Positions 37,801 to 49,279 are shown, numbered from the stretch's first letter. The stretch: 64,000 nt of DNA from Haliclona indistincta (GCA_964017065.1 OZ024786.1:6949047-7013046), one strand, 5' to 3'. Program-made: numbers and translations. Notes: generated from the letters alone by a model not told the origin.

Positions 37801-40800
37801 ACCAGCATCGCTATAGTACACGCTAGTACCAGCATCACTGTAGTAGACACTAGTACCAGCATCACTATAGTAGACACTAGTACCAGCATCGCTATAGTAC
37901 ACGCTAGTACCAGCATCACTGTAGTAGACACTAGTACCAGCATCACTATAGTAGACACTAGTACCAGCATCACTATAGTAGCACACTAGTACCAGCATCA
38001 CTATAGTACACGCTAGTACCAGCATCACTATAGTAGACACTAATACCAGCATCACTATAGTAAACACTAGTAACAGCATCACTATAGTAGACACTAGTAC
38101 CAGCATCACTATAGTAGACACTAGTACCAGCATCACTATAGTAGACACTGGTACCATCATCACTATAGTAGACACTAGTACCAGCATCACTATAGTAGAC
38201 ACTAGTACCAGCATCACTATAGTAGACACTGGTACCATCATCACTATAGTAGACACTAGTACCAGCATCACTATAGTACACGCTAGTACCAGCATCACTG
38301 TAGTAGACACTAGTACCAGCATCACTGTAGTAGACACTAGTACCAGCATCACTATAGTAGACACTAGTACCAGCATCACTGTAGTAGACACTAGTACCAG
38401 CATCACTGTAGTAGACACTAGCACCAGCATCACTCTAGTAGACACTAGCACCAGCATCACTTTAGTAGACACTAGTACCAGCATCACTATAGTAGCACAC
38501 TAGTACCAGCATCACTTTAGTAGACACTAGTACCAGCATCACTGTAGTAGACACTAGTACCAGCATCACTATAGTAGCACACTAGTACCAACATCACTAT
38601 AGTAGACACTAGTACCAGCATCACTATAGTAGCACACTAGTACCAGCATCGCTATAGTACACGCTAGTACCAGCATCACTGTAGTAGACACTAGTACCAG
38701 CATCACTATAGTAGCACACTAGTACCAACATCACTGTAGTAGACACTAGTACCAGCATCACTATAGTAGACACTAGTACCAGCATCACTATAGTAGCACA
38801 CTAGTACCAGCATCACTATAGTACACGCTAGTACCAGCATCACTATAGTAGACACTAATACCAGCATCACTATAGTAAACACTAGTAACAGCATCACTAT
38901 AGTAGACACTAGTACCAGCATCACTATAGTAGACACTAGTACCAGCATCACTATAGTAGACACTGGTACCATCATCACTATAGTAGACACTAGTACCAGC
39001 ATCACTATAGTACACGCTAGTACCAGCATCACTGTAGTAGACACTAGTACCAGCATCACTGTAGTAGACACTAGTACCAGCATCACTATAGTACACACTA
39101 GTACCAGCATCACTGTAGTAGACACTAGTACCAGCATCACTGTAGTAGACACTAGTACCAGCATCACTCTAGTAGACACTAGTACCAGCATCACTATAGT
39201 AGACACTAGTACCAGCATCACTATAGTAGCACACTAGTACCAGCATCACTATAGTAGACACTAGTACCAGCATCACTGTAGTGGACACTAGTACCAGCAT
39301 CACTATAGTAGACACTAGTACCAACATCACTATAGTAGACACTAGTACCAGCATCACTATAGTAGCACACTAGTACCAGCATCGCTATAGTACACGCTAG
39401 TACCAGCATCACTGTAGTAGACACTAGTACCAACATCACTATAGTAGACACTAGTACCAGCATCACTATAGTAGCACACTAGTACCAGCATCGCTATAGT
39501 ACACGCTAGTACCAGCATCACTGTAGTAGACACTAGTACCAGCATCACTATAGTAGACACTAGTACCAGCATCACTATAGTAGCACACTAGTACCAGCAT
39601 CACTATAGTACACGCTAGTACCAGCATCACTATAGTAGACACTAATACCAGCATCACTATAGTACACGCTAGTACCAGCATCACTCTAGTAGACACTAAT
39701 ACCAGCATCACTATAGTAAACACTAGTAACAGCATCACTATAGTAGACACTAGTACCAGCATCACTCTAGTACACGCTAGTACCAGCATCACTCTAGTAG
39801 ACACTAATACCAGCATCACTATAGTAAACACTAGTAACAGCATCACTATAGTAGACACTAGTACCAGCATCACTCTAGTAGACACTAGTACCAGCATCAC
39901 TATAGTAGACACTAGTACCAGCATCACTATAGTAGACACTGGTACCATCATCACTATAGTAGACACTAGTACCAGCATCACTATAGTACACGCTAGTACC
40001 AGCATCACTGTAGTAGACACTAGTACCAGCATCACTGTAGTAGACACTAGTACCAGCATCACTATAGTAGCTCACTAGTACCAGCATCACTATAGTACAC
40101 GCTAGTACCAGCATCACTGTAGTAGACACTAGTAACAGCATCACTATAGTAGCACACTAGTACCAGCATCACTATAGTACACGCTAGTACCAGCATCACT
40201 ATAGTAGACACTAATACCAGCATCACTATAGTAAACACTAGTAACAGCATCACTATAGTAGACACTAGTACCAGCATCACTATAGTAGACACTGGTACCA
40301 TCATCACTATAGTAGACACTAGTACCAGCATCACTATAGTACACGCTAGTACCAGCATCACTGTAGTAGACACTAGTACCAGCATCACTGTAGTAGACAC
40401 TAGTACCAGCATCACTATAGTAGACACTAGTACCAGCATCACTGTAGTAGACACTAGTACCAGCATCACTGTAGTAGACACTAGCACCAGCATCACTCTA
40501 GTAGACACTAGCACCAGCATCACTATAGTAGACACTAGTACCAGCATCACTATAGTAGCACACTAGTACCAGCATCACTATAGTAGACACTAGTACCAGC
40601 ATCACTATAGTAGCACACTAGTACCAGCATCGCTATAGTACACGCTAGTACCAGCATCACTGTAGTAGACACTAGTACCAGCATCACTATAGTAGCACAC
40701 TAGTACCAACATCACTATAGTAGACACTAGTACCAGCATCACTCTAGTAGACACTAGTACCAGCATCACTATAGTAGACACTAGTACCAGCATCACTATA

Positions 40801-41950
40801 GTAGACACTGGTACCATCATCACTATAGTAGACACTAGTACCAGCATCACTATAGTACACGCTAGTACCAGCATCACTGTAGTAGACACTAGTACCAGCA
40901 TCACTGTAGTAGACACTAGTACCAGCATCACTATAGTAGCTCACTAGTACCAGCATCACTATAGTACACGCTAGTACCAGCATCACTGTAGTAGACACTA
41001 GTAACAGCATCACTATAGTAGACACTAGTACCATCATCACTATAGTAGACACTAGTACCAGCATCACTGTAGTAGACACTAGTACCAGCATCACTATAGT
41101 AGACACTAGTACCATCATCACTATAGTAGCTCACTAGTACCAGCATCACTATAGTACACGCTAGTACCAGCATCACTGTAGTAGACACTAGTAACAGCAT
41201 CACTATAGTAGACACTAGTACCAGCATCACTATAGTAGACACTAGTACCATCATCACTATAGTAGACACTAGTACCAGCATCACTGTAGTAGACACTAGT
41301 ACCATCATCACTATAGTAGACACTAGTACCATCATCACTATAGTAGACACTAGTACCAGCATCACTGTAGTAGACACTAGTACCATCATCACTATAGTAG
41401 ACACTAGTACCATCATCACTCTAGTAGACACTAGTACCAGCATCACTGTAGTAGACACTAGTACCATCATCACTCTAGTAGACACTAGTACCAGCATCAC
41501 TGTAGTAGACACTAGTACCATCATCACTATAGTAGACACTAGTACCAGCATCACTATAGTAGACACCACAGCCCAAAAGTAGTCCATTTCCAAGAGTTTC
41601 CTATGTGTACAAGATTCCTGTCCTTGTACAGCACTTGTAAACTTCTTGGAAACTTCTTGTTACTCTTGGAAACCCCCAGGAAATGGACTAAATTTCACAA
41701 GTTTGGAAACTGTTTTGCACACTAAAAGTTTCCTTGGAAACTGCCTTGTACATTGCACTTTTCCAAACAGTGTCCTACTTGGAAACTTAGTCCTTTTTGG
41801 CTGTGCACTAGTACCAGCATCACTGTAGTAGACACTAGTACCATCATCACTATAGTAGACACTAGTAACAGCATCACTATAGTAGACACTAGTAACAGCA
41901 TCACTATAGTAGACACTAGTACCAGCATCACTATAGTAGACACTAATACA
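28856..41950. repeat. Giant 27/28-bp tandem repeat (about 470 units)
   Basis: The monomer contains ACTAGTACCAGCATCACTA followed by TAGTAGAC. Variants: TAGTACAC, TGTAGTAGAC, CATCATCAC, and a 28-bp form with TAGTAGCACAC. Because 27 bp equals nine codons, long stop-free frames arise on the minus strand (up to 918 codons of YYSDAGTSV or MLVLVSTIV) and shift at each 28-bp unit. Higher-order copies are visible: the blocks at 34353 and 34869 are the same at 516-bp offset, and 33371 recurs at 35743. No promoter, splice or codon signal supports translation. Confidence 0.97.
41567..41805. mobile_element. CACTA-like MITE inside the tandem repeat
   Basis: Inverted ends CACAGCCCAAAAGTAGTCC and, on the other strand, CACAGCCAAAAAGGACTAAG. 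The repeat monomer is split with a CAC duplication on each side (41564-41566, 41806-41808). Three-base duplications and CAC-starting ends suit EnSpm/CACTA-type elements. 239 bp with many GGAAAC motifs inside. Confidence 0.7.
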
Positions 41951-42084
41951 GGCACGTCTGCTAGTGGCTTTCTGACGCAACAAAAGTTAGCTTCTGGAAC
42001 TCACTCACGCTCACACATGTACAAGGCCTCACATCATGTGTGCTTGTAATAACAATGTTATGGCTTGTTATGAATGCACTTTCA

Positions 42085-42165
42085 CTAAGCAAACTGTGGT
42101 CTATCTGTTCATGGAAGGACTCTATCTGTTCGTGGATGGACTCTATACGTTCGCGGATGGTCTCT
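42085..42165. repeat. Three-copy 24-bp minisatellite
   Basis: TCTATCTGTTCGTGGATGGAC and variants, three times. The rest of 41950-42230 has no gene. Confidence 0.75.
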
Positions 42166-42229
42166 ACAGCAAATAGATCCTCGGATCTAATAAATCTGAT
42201 TGGTCAATAACATTGAGCTATACTCTAAA

Positions 42230-43620
42230 AAGTAATAGAGAGTAGAAAGAGCTTTGGTGGAGTGAGGAAGAGAGTTCCAGAAGCGGGAGGCAGAAGGGAC
42301 AAATGAGTGGAAAGAAGCAGATGAACGAGAGAAAGGAACAGAAATATTTAGCGGGTCAAAGTGGCGGGAGAGTCTAGAGGAAGGATTGACAAAAGAGAAG
42401 ATAGAAGGGGGGAAATAGTGAAGATCATTAAGAAATTTGTATTAGTTTAGCCTGAGTGCGGCGAGAGGAGAGGGTAGGTAAGTTAGTAGAATTGAGAAGA
42501 GAGGAATAATTAGAGGACCAGTTTTTAGAACAGAGTTTGAGGGCGAAGAATTGGAATTTTTCAAGGGAGCAAGAATCACCAGTAGAAACAGGAGGAGACC
42601 AGACAGAGGAACAATAGGATAAATGGGGGAGAACGAGAGCACGGTATAGACAGAGAATAGTTTTAGGGGATGAGAACTGATAAAAGTGACGAAAAATGGT
42701 ACCTAAAACTTTTCTAGATTTGGAACAAACAGACTTGATGTGAGGTGACCAGGAGAGATTAGAGCACAGGAGTACACCTAAATATTTGTAGGAAGACACA
42801 CATTCTATACGGATATTATTAAGAAAAAGAGGATTGAGAGAAGAGAGGAAGGGTGAAGGTTTACGAGTAACAATCATATACTTAGTTTTATTTGTATTAA
42901 CATTAAGAAGGTGAGTGGATAGCCAGGAAGTGATTAAGTTAATGTTAGATTGGACAGAGAACATACAAAAAGGAGATGAGATGGTGTGAAAAAGAAGAAT
43001 ATCATCAGCATAGAGAGTGAGATTAACAGAAGAAGAAAAAGGGAGGTAGGACAAGTCATTAAGGTACAGAATAAACAACAAAGGGCCAAGAATGGAACCC
43101 TGGGGAACACCAGAAACAACATCAAATTTTGAGGATAATGAACCATTAACAATAACTTGATGAGTACGGTTACATAAATAACTATGAAACCAAAGCAAGA
43201 AATGAGGGGGAGGTTTAGAGAAGATAGAGAGTTAAGAAGAGGTTTGTGGGGTACAGAATCAAAGGCCTTAGAGAGGTCAAAGAAAACAGCACAAACAGAT
43301 TTATGTGAGTCAAGAGAGGAAAACCATGAGTTAACAACAGAAATTAGAGCAGACTCAGTGGAAAAACCAGGGCGGAAACCAAATTGAGATTTAGAGAGAA
43401 GGTTGTTTGACATACAAAAATCATATAGAAAGTTAAAAATGTGACGTTCAAGTAGTTTGCTAACAATGGACAATAAAGAGATGGGACGGAAATTAGAAGG
43501 AGAAGAAGAGTGAGAGGAGGATTTAGGAATAGGGACGACAAAGGCATTCTTCCAATCAGAGGGGAAGGAACAGGATGAGTTAAAAATTAAAGATAGAGGT
43601 AAGGAAATGGAATGAGCTGT
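42230..43620 (-). mobile_element. Non-LTR retrotransposon (LINE), truncated and frameshifted
   Basis: Read on the minus strand from about 43620: PIPKSSSHSSSPSNFRPISLL, FGFRPGFSTESAL, FFDLSKAFDSVPH, the first strand of the reverse-transcriptase palm, then in another frame GVPQGSILGPLLFILYLND and the active-site LYADDILLF, then the thumb (SYKYLGVLL, LVLPHLSYCSSVW). A C-terminal FWNSLP motif lies at about 42270. At least two frameshifts separate these parts. The 5' end stops within palm/finger sequence at the junction with the gene fragment at 43612. Confidence 0.85.
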
Positions 43621-44846
43621 GTTGCGAAGCATGAATACCGTTGCCGACAGATATGTGGAGATTTTATTGAAGTTCTTAAGCGTACTCACCCAGAGATGAT
43701 GCGCAAACCAAAGGTCCATTTGTTTCTACATCTAGTAGACAACCAACTTGATTTTGGCCCGACATCTGCTTATAACACTGAAAGGCTAATATCACAAAAT
43801 GTACCTTTGTGTACTTTGTATTATACATGTAGATGTGAGGCCTTTAACTCTTTGGTTCGAGCAAGTAATGTGTTCAGTAGCCGCCAAGCTCCCAGCCGAG
43901 ACATAGCTAACCGATTTGCTAAATTGGAACATCTCCGTTTAGTCATGGACGGTGGTTCATTAGATGATAAAGAGAGGTTAGTTGTGCTCAGCATGCTACC
44001 ACTTACTACACATGTCTTTTCCAAGCTCTTTGGCTGGTACCTGGTTCAAAAAGGTCTGAACAGCAGTAGTTCGGTACATCTGCTGTAATCCAATTCCACA
44101 AGGACTATATTTACAGTCCTTGTGGAATTGGATTACAGCAGATGTACCGAACTACTGCTGTTCAGACCTTTTTGAACCAGGTACCAGCCAAAGAGCTTGG
44201 AAAAGGCAAATAAATTTATCAACCTGGACCTGTGTATGTGTGTGTGTATTATTTTAGATAAAGAAGCCAGACAACGCATGTAAAACTCTAGGTGATGTCC
44301 GTGTTACTGGGAGTGGTGTCCAATCTAGTTCTATAGCTGAACTACCACTGGATTTGCCAGTAACTCTTCCGGAGTCAGTTAGACTGTTGGATATTGTGAC
44401 CAGCACATACAATGGTGTCTATACCAAGAGAAGTGGCATATAGGCTCATATGTTAAGTATGAACTACTGCAGTATAGTGAGGTAAGTGCTTCTTAATGTT
44501 GTTATAAAAATGATTACAATTCATATAGGTTCAATATGGTATGTTGCTGACATGTGTACAAACACCACTGAATGTCTACTGTCTTTTACAAAGCATGGAA
44601 TCTATGGGAGGCATAACAAATGACTTTGATTGTCCACTCTTCACCATGACGAACACATTCAGACTTGTGCCGTCTTCATCTATTGCGACTGAAGTATCGT
44701 TTGTTCATAGTTACTGCAAGTTTAGCCAATCAACTCCATTAGTTACAGTAGAACGTGTATCTGTATCACTAGATAGGATTTTGTTTGAACATGACTACAG
44801 AGCTAATACTATGTATTGTTTGAACATTTATTGTATGAATCAATAA
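43612..44846 (+). pseudogene. Multicopy transposon-associated gene family, broken copy
   Basis: Exon 1 (to 44088) has KVHLFLHLVDNQLDFGPTSA, CEAFNSLVRASNVFS and RQAPSRDIANRFA, a set I associate with large multicopy, transposon-like families of fungi and animals; I know no formal domain name. Exon 2 (44258-44480, acceptor TATTATTTTAG) has a TAG at about 44442 that disappears if one missing base is assumed. Exon 3 (44529-44846) ends the protein with VSFVHSYCKFS...FEHDYRANTMYCLNIYC. The LINE abuts its 5' side, and the palindrome at 44016 replaces the expected link between exons 1 and 2. Nonfunctional. Confidence 0.5.
44016..44205. repeat. Perfect palindrome, 91-bp arms, 8-base spacer
   Basis: 44016-44106 is the exact reverse complement of 44115-44205. 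The left arm is the 3' part of exon 1 of the gene fragment described above. No transposon ends lie at the borders. Confidence 0.95.
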
Positions 44847-45097
44847 AATGGTTTGTATCAAAGACTGCAGTTCTGATTCAGATTGTATTACAGAAATGAT
44901 ACAATTTAGATATAACATATTTGATACCAGTGTGTGTGACAAACTATACGGCTTTCAAATCCGTTGTATCGTGTCCGTATCAAATACGCCTACACAACTG
45001 ATACAAAATCCTACTATTGGTCGTGTATAGCTACTGTACATGCTGGAGTTTTAGATCTTCACAACTGCTGTAATAGTTGCTACTTGATTCATTGCTG

Positions 45098-45270
45098 TGA
45101 GTTGCTACAGGCTTGATTCTCTGTGCCAGGGAGAATTTGACATCTCGCCGGGAGACCTGGAGAACAACCCCAAAACCTGGAGACTCCCGGGAAATCCGGG
45201 AGGCCTGCATTCAATCCATGTGGGGCTCGCTCAGGCTCGCCCCAATGATGTAATAATAATAATAATTCTG
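45098..45270. other. Unidentified repeat-like segment
   Basis: GC-rich palindromic text (TCCCGGGAAATCCGGGA) and a short TAA microsatellite. An open frame exists on both strands but has no domain and no splice support. Confidence 0.3.
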
Positions 45271-45310
45271 ACCACACCCTGTTATTGCGCAATGTCCACG
45301 TGAGGCAGGA

Positions 45311-45585
45311 ATGTGGAAAATGGCGGTGAAGCAGCTGTCTTTGTATCGGCTGCCATCGCTGTGTTTACTTGTTGTTTGTTCGAATTCTATACAGGTTTGT
45401 GACTACTAAACAATGTATTTTATCTGTGTTTGGTTTACGAATGTTTATCTGCGCTGTTTAGGCAAAGACCCTGACTACTATGACTTTGATCGTTGGAGAC
45501 TTGACCTGAACAGCGGACTGGTGTACATGTACGATTGTTGTTCGAGCTCGCAAGGTGATACATTAACGCATGGTTGTATTTCCAA
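45311..45585 (+). CDS. First two exons of a secreted or membrane protein gene (partial)
   Basis: Exon 1 (ATG 45311 or, with better context aaaATGG, 45320) encodes a typical signal peptide with the core LPSLCLLVVCSNS, ending near 45394-45398. Exon 2 (45462-45585; acceptor GCGCTGTTTAG, donor GTAAGC) reads KDPDYYDFDRWRLDLNSG and YMYDCCSSSQGDT. To join in frame, the donor must be TTT|GTGACT rather than CAG|GTTTGT, so either exon 1 is misread or splicing is unusual. The 3.65-kb transposon at 45624 begins 39 bases into the next intron. No family recognised; later exons were not found. Confidence 0.4.
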
Positions 45586-45623
45586 GTAAGCAACAACTCG
45601 TTCAATATTTATAATGATACTTA

Positions 45624-48600
45624 GGCCACGCCAAGTGGTATTACGGTTTCTGGTTTAGACGTTTCCCTACTCAGCAAGCGGGCGGGCGGATCTACTCATT
45701 ATGTCATTATTCATCATGTTTAACACAAACCACAAAAATGTATAATATAAACTACTAGTTTACACACAAAAGTCATTTAGGAATAGCTGGCATGCTAGAA
45801 CAAGCACTGCATTGAGGATACTTGTCCTTAGGAACAGACTCCATATCACAAGCGCAATAGACACAAATAGGAGAGTACTTAGCAGAATAGTACAACTTCT
45901 CGATGGGTTCGCCACAAGACAACTCCCTTGCGTAAACGTTGTCAAGACGCCCTGGGAGTTGTAGGTCTTGAAGTGAGGCTCCACAACTAAACGACACATC
46001 TTCAAGTGCCACTTGCAGATCAGATCTCTCTCTTTTTGTTAGCTTTAGCTTCGAGTATAGAAGCCTCCACATACCACATTCGTCACATTGTAACATGAGA
46101 TCCACATTCTTTACATGCTGCACACTGGCAGAAAAAGGAAGTGTTTTCTTCCTTCTTGGCTTCCTCTGAATAGATGGTCGATGCTGTTCATCCGTTTTAG
46201 TACCAAGTAGATCTTCAAAAGATTTAAAATGACCATCTTCACCAGGAACTGGGTCAGGAAGAATGTGCATCGAGTCGAATACTTCTTGAGGCAGCCGAAC
46301 TGGCTTACAGATACTGCAAGTGAGAGAGCCACACTTTTTTATCTGGAAGGTATAGTGCCGGACAGTGCAGCAATGCTCTATAAACACCTTTAGATCCTCC
46401 TTAGAAGCAAGCTCTTTTTTTGTTAGCGATTCATCCTTCTTCAAGGTAGAATCTATCTTCAAAAGCTCTTGCCACATCAAGTCGATCTGTTCTTCTGTGG
46501 CAGGAAAAAATGGTGAAAACTTCTTCTCTTTGAGTTCCAGTCTTTGTAGTAGCATAACAAGAAGTGACTTAACATGAGCAATGCTGTCCAGTGCCTCAGC
46601 TCTAAAATTTGGCATACGTTGAGTAGCACCACGTAGAGCTGCTAAGCTGTTACACTTGGCTGCCTCTGCCTCGAAGTCTGAGCTGCCCGTCTCCCTCATA
46701 AGACCTACGCACTGAAGTCCTAAGTTGAGTGTCGACATCACACGCTCTACTGGATTCTTCCAAGAGTGTGCAGGTGCTGTTCTTCCTGCGCAAAGAAAGT
46801 CCAGATCTAGCTGTAAAAAAAGAGCAATCAAGGATACTTGCACCGACACATAGGTTAGTCTATGATCAGGACCTCCATCACTGTATACAAAGAGAACAGG
46901 CTTTTGAAAGCTGACGCTATCAGAGTTTAGTACAGATGAAAGTTCTGCAGCATGCCTCATGGGAGAAGAAGGCTCAAAAGCAGCATCTTTATACCCAACG
47001 AATACCTGACCTCTATACCACGATTCCTGGATGTTGTCTGGAATGTCAACAGCCAGTATTACAGAAGGAGTAATGCTAAACTTGGTGAAGTCATGGTCAC
47101 CTACTTCAAAAGTAGTACCAGCTCGCACAAGAACTCGTTTTCCTCTCTCAGCAGCAGCTACTGGGCAACCAGGTTCACCAACCTTTAGCTTATGCTTGTC
47201 GTCAATGCATACAAGCGTGCAGAATTCTTTCATCTTTATCGCATATTCACGCATGTAACGAAAAATAGCAGCAGCGTAGTGCTCATCTTCATGTGCCTTG
47301 CGAAATTGTCTCTTTTGTACCATAAAACGTACATTTAGTCGTCCGGTATAGTGTAAAGAGACACAAGCTTTTGGGGTTTTTGGCCAGAACTGCAATCTCA
47401 GCCACTCCTCACTTGGTACTGCTGTATCTGGTGGACACCGTGCACTTACTTGCTCTCGAAGGTCACGAATTGAGATGGCTTTTGCTAAATGCGTTACTTC
47501 TCCATGTCTCCTATCATCAACAGCAGCACCAAGGTCTTCATTTATGTACTTGTGCGCTTCTTCCCAAAAAACATCAAATTTGGATCTTAATTCTGGGTGT
47601 TTTACTTCTCGTAAATCGACCAATGTTCTTGGGTCTTCAAGTTCCATAGTAAGTATCTCACGCACACGTTCGTCGACAATGGACTCGGGCAAGTCGTGTG
47701 AAGCAGAGCAATCACCTGTCAGATCTCGGTAAAAAACTCGAAGAACTTTTGGCTTAACACCAGAAGAGACCCTACCAAATTTCTCGTACATAGCCTTCCT
47801 CATAGCTCTAGTATGGAATTGGGGCATGAGTGCTTTGACTCGTTCAATAACTGCTAAGCTGTTTTGAAAGCACTCCTCGACTGTCATTCTCACAGGAACT
47901 TTCCAAATAAAATGTAAATTTCCTGCATTGTTTCCTGAGGAATGTGTCAGCAGTACAACTGGAGAAGATATTCCGTTCCTTTCAAGAGACTGAAGAAACT
48001 GATACCTCGACATTGCCGTGGTAGGAGTGAAGTCATTCAAGAACAATTGTTCAAAATCTTCTTTACCATCTATAGCAGCAATCAAATCATTGAACTTGGC
48101 CAGAGGTTCCGGGTCACCACATGGCTTTAGATACTTGATCGACAGAGCATCAGAAAGCTGTCTTACAGGCAGTGGTAGAGCATGATGATGTTTCATTGTC
48201 TTGTTTTGTGAAGAGAGGTATTCAGAGTAGTTAGCTAGGCTTTGAGCAAGTGTGCGAGTGTGCTTTTGAAGGTGCCTAAAAGATAGATCAGACCAGAAAG
48301 ACGCTTCAAGATTTTGAAACAGTGTTGATGCCAATGATTTGAGGACCACAGATGATAAATTAGAGGCTTGCCTCTTTCTGTGTTTAGAAACCTCAGGAAG
48401 GTTGTAGCCAACAAATCGCGAGAAGTACTCCGGAACGGAAGATGATTGCTTTTTGAGTGTTTCATGATGTCCGTCCAAGTACCACAAACATTCGACCAAT
48501 GTTTTAACAAAATTCTTGCCTGCAATGACATCTATAAACAACAGATTTTCTTCATTTAGCATTTGTAAAACATCGTTGTACAGTTCATCTTTTCGTGTGC

Positions 48601-49275
48601 GTACAGGTACATAACTAGGAAGCCTGGGTTGTTGTTGCTGTCTCTGACTTGACATCATCACTGAGAAAGCATTTACTACTGGTGGCAACGGCTGCAAATG
48701 ACAATCAGATGTATAGAAGCGCAGAAATGGGCCAAAGGTAGGAATAATTGCATCTAGTTCTAAACATAGATCAACTCTGTCTAGGGAATCCTTGGATTTT
48801 CCCAGAAAAGCAGATTCTAACTTGGCTGGTTGCTCTTGAAGAGAATTGAATATCTTTTCACTATAGAATTGCTCTACAGTTATTCCAGGTACTCCCAAGG
48901 ACATGATGGTCCATGGGAAAATTGTCTTACTCAAGCAGCGGTTGTAAACACTGCAATTCACAAAAACCATTCTGGATTGTCTGCATGTACAAATGAGACA
49001 CGCATTTATAGCTAGCTAATCATCACACTTGTTTAACACTCACCGCAGATAGAAGGTTTCTAGGTCAGAGGTTTATGAAAACTGCCAAGAATAACAGCTG
49101 CAACCACGCGTGTATAGTGTGGGCGCTCACGTGATGTAGATTCAAATTGAATATACGCGGGAAAGGGGCGGAGAATTGACCGCGCATGCGCAATAACAAT
49201 AATGGTAAAACTTCGAGAATGCGTAAAGTACATGCGGGCGGTTGACCAGAAACCGTATTACCACTTGGCGTGGCC
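45624..49275 (-). mobile_element. Complete autonomous DNA transposon, about 32-bp TIRs, TTA target duplication
   Basis: The left end GGCCACGCCAAGTGGTATTA and the inverted right end GGCCACGCCAAGTGGTAATA match over about 32 bp with one difference. TTA flanks both sides (45621-45623, 49276-49278). One uninterrupted transposase gene fills the interior. Everything needed for mobility seems present, so this looks like a recent insertion. Confidence 0.85.
45773..48970 (-). CDS. DDE/RNase H-fold transposase, 1065 residues, intronless
   Basis: The core contains the acidic residues expected for a DDE enzyme: Asp590/Asp591 (TLVCIDDKHKLKVGEPG), Asp698 and Asp702 (FVYSDGGPDHRLTY), and Glu742 (SWKNPVERVMS). 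Spacing from Asp702 to Glu742 is 39 residues (43 from Asp698), as in DD34-39E-type enzymes. About 580 residues precede the core. Behind it lie Cys/His clusters that look zinc-binding: 866-888 (HCC...H...C-x4-C-x2-C) and 962-1057 (CDEC...CVYCAC...CSAC). Similar proteins are multicopy in sponges and cnidarians as far as I recall. No stop or frameshift. The start may be Met at 48970 or the later one before SLGVPGIT. TIRs 200-300 bases outside each end support the role. Confidence 0.8.
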   Translation of the reverse strand: MVFVNCSVYNRCLSKTIFPWTIMSLGVPGITVEQFYSEKIFNSLQEQPAKLESAFLGKSKDSLDRVDLCLELDAIIPTFGPFLRFYTSDCHLQPLPPVVNAFSVMMSSQRQQQQPRLPSYVPVRTRKDELYNDVLQMLNEENLLFIDVIAGKNFVKTLVECLWYLDGHHETLKKQSSSVPEYFSRFVGYNLPEVSKHRKRQASNLSSVVLKSLASTLFQNLEASFWSDLSFRHLQKHTRTLAQSLANYSEYLSSQNKTMKHHHALPLPVRQLSDALSIKYLKPCGDPEPLAKFNDLIAAIDGKEDFEQLFLNDFTPTTAMSRYQFLQSLERNGISSPVVLLTHSSGNNAGNLHFIWKVPVRMTVEECFQNSLAVIERVKALMPQFHTRAMRKAMYEKFGRVSSGVKPKVLRVFYRDLTGDCSASHDLPESIVDERVREILTMELEDPRTLVDLREVKHPELRSKFDVFWEEAHKYINEDLGAAVDDRRHGEVTHLAKAISIRDLREQVSARCPPDTAVPSEEWLRLQFWPKTPKACVSLHYTGRLNVRFMVQKRQFRKAHEDEHYAAAIFRYMREYAIKMKEFCTLVCIDDKHKLKVGEPGCPVAAAERGKRVLVRAGTTFEVGDHDFTKFSITPSVILAVDIPDNIQESWYRGQVFVGYKDAAFEPSSPMRHAAELSSVLNSDSVSFQKPVLFVYSDGGPDHRLTYVSVQVSLIALFLQLDLDFLCAGRTAPAHSWKNPVERVMSTLNLGLQCVGLMRETGSSDFEAEAAKCNSLAALRGATQRMPNFRAEALDSIAHVKSLLVMLLQRLELKEKKFSPFFPATEEQIDLMWQELLKIDSTLKKDESLTKKELASKEDLKVFIEHCCTVRHYTFQIKKCGSLTCSICKPVRLPQEVFDSMHILPDPVPGEDGHFKSFEDLLGTKTDEQHRPSIQRKPRRKKTLPFSASVQHVKNVDLMLQCDECGMWRLLYSKLKLTKRERSDLQVALEDVSFSCGASLQDLQLPGRLDNVYARELSCGEPIEKLYYSAKYSPICVYCACDMESVPKDKYPQCSACSSMPAIPK

Positions 49276-49279
49276 TTAT

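Noticed and set aside
28900..41593. Very long minus-strand open frames (up to 918 codons) of YYSDAGTSV or MLVLVSTIV repeats
   Set aside because: They follow from a 27-bp unit without stops in that frame; 28-bp units switch frames, and there is no start context, splice or codon signal.
28856..41950. Resemblance to a CRISPR array
   Set aside because: Units are contiguous variants of one monomer with no unique spacers, in a eukaryotic intron-bearing contig.
45097..45303. Plus and minus frames over the GC-rich segment
   Set aside because: Palindromic base composition opens both strands; no family text or splice support.
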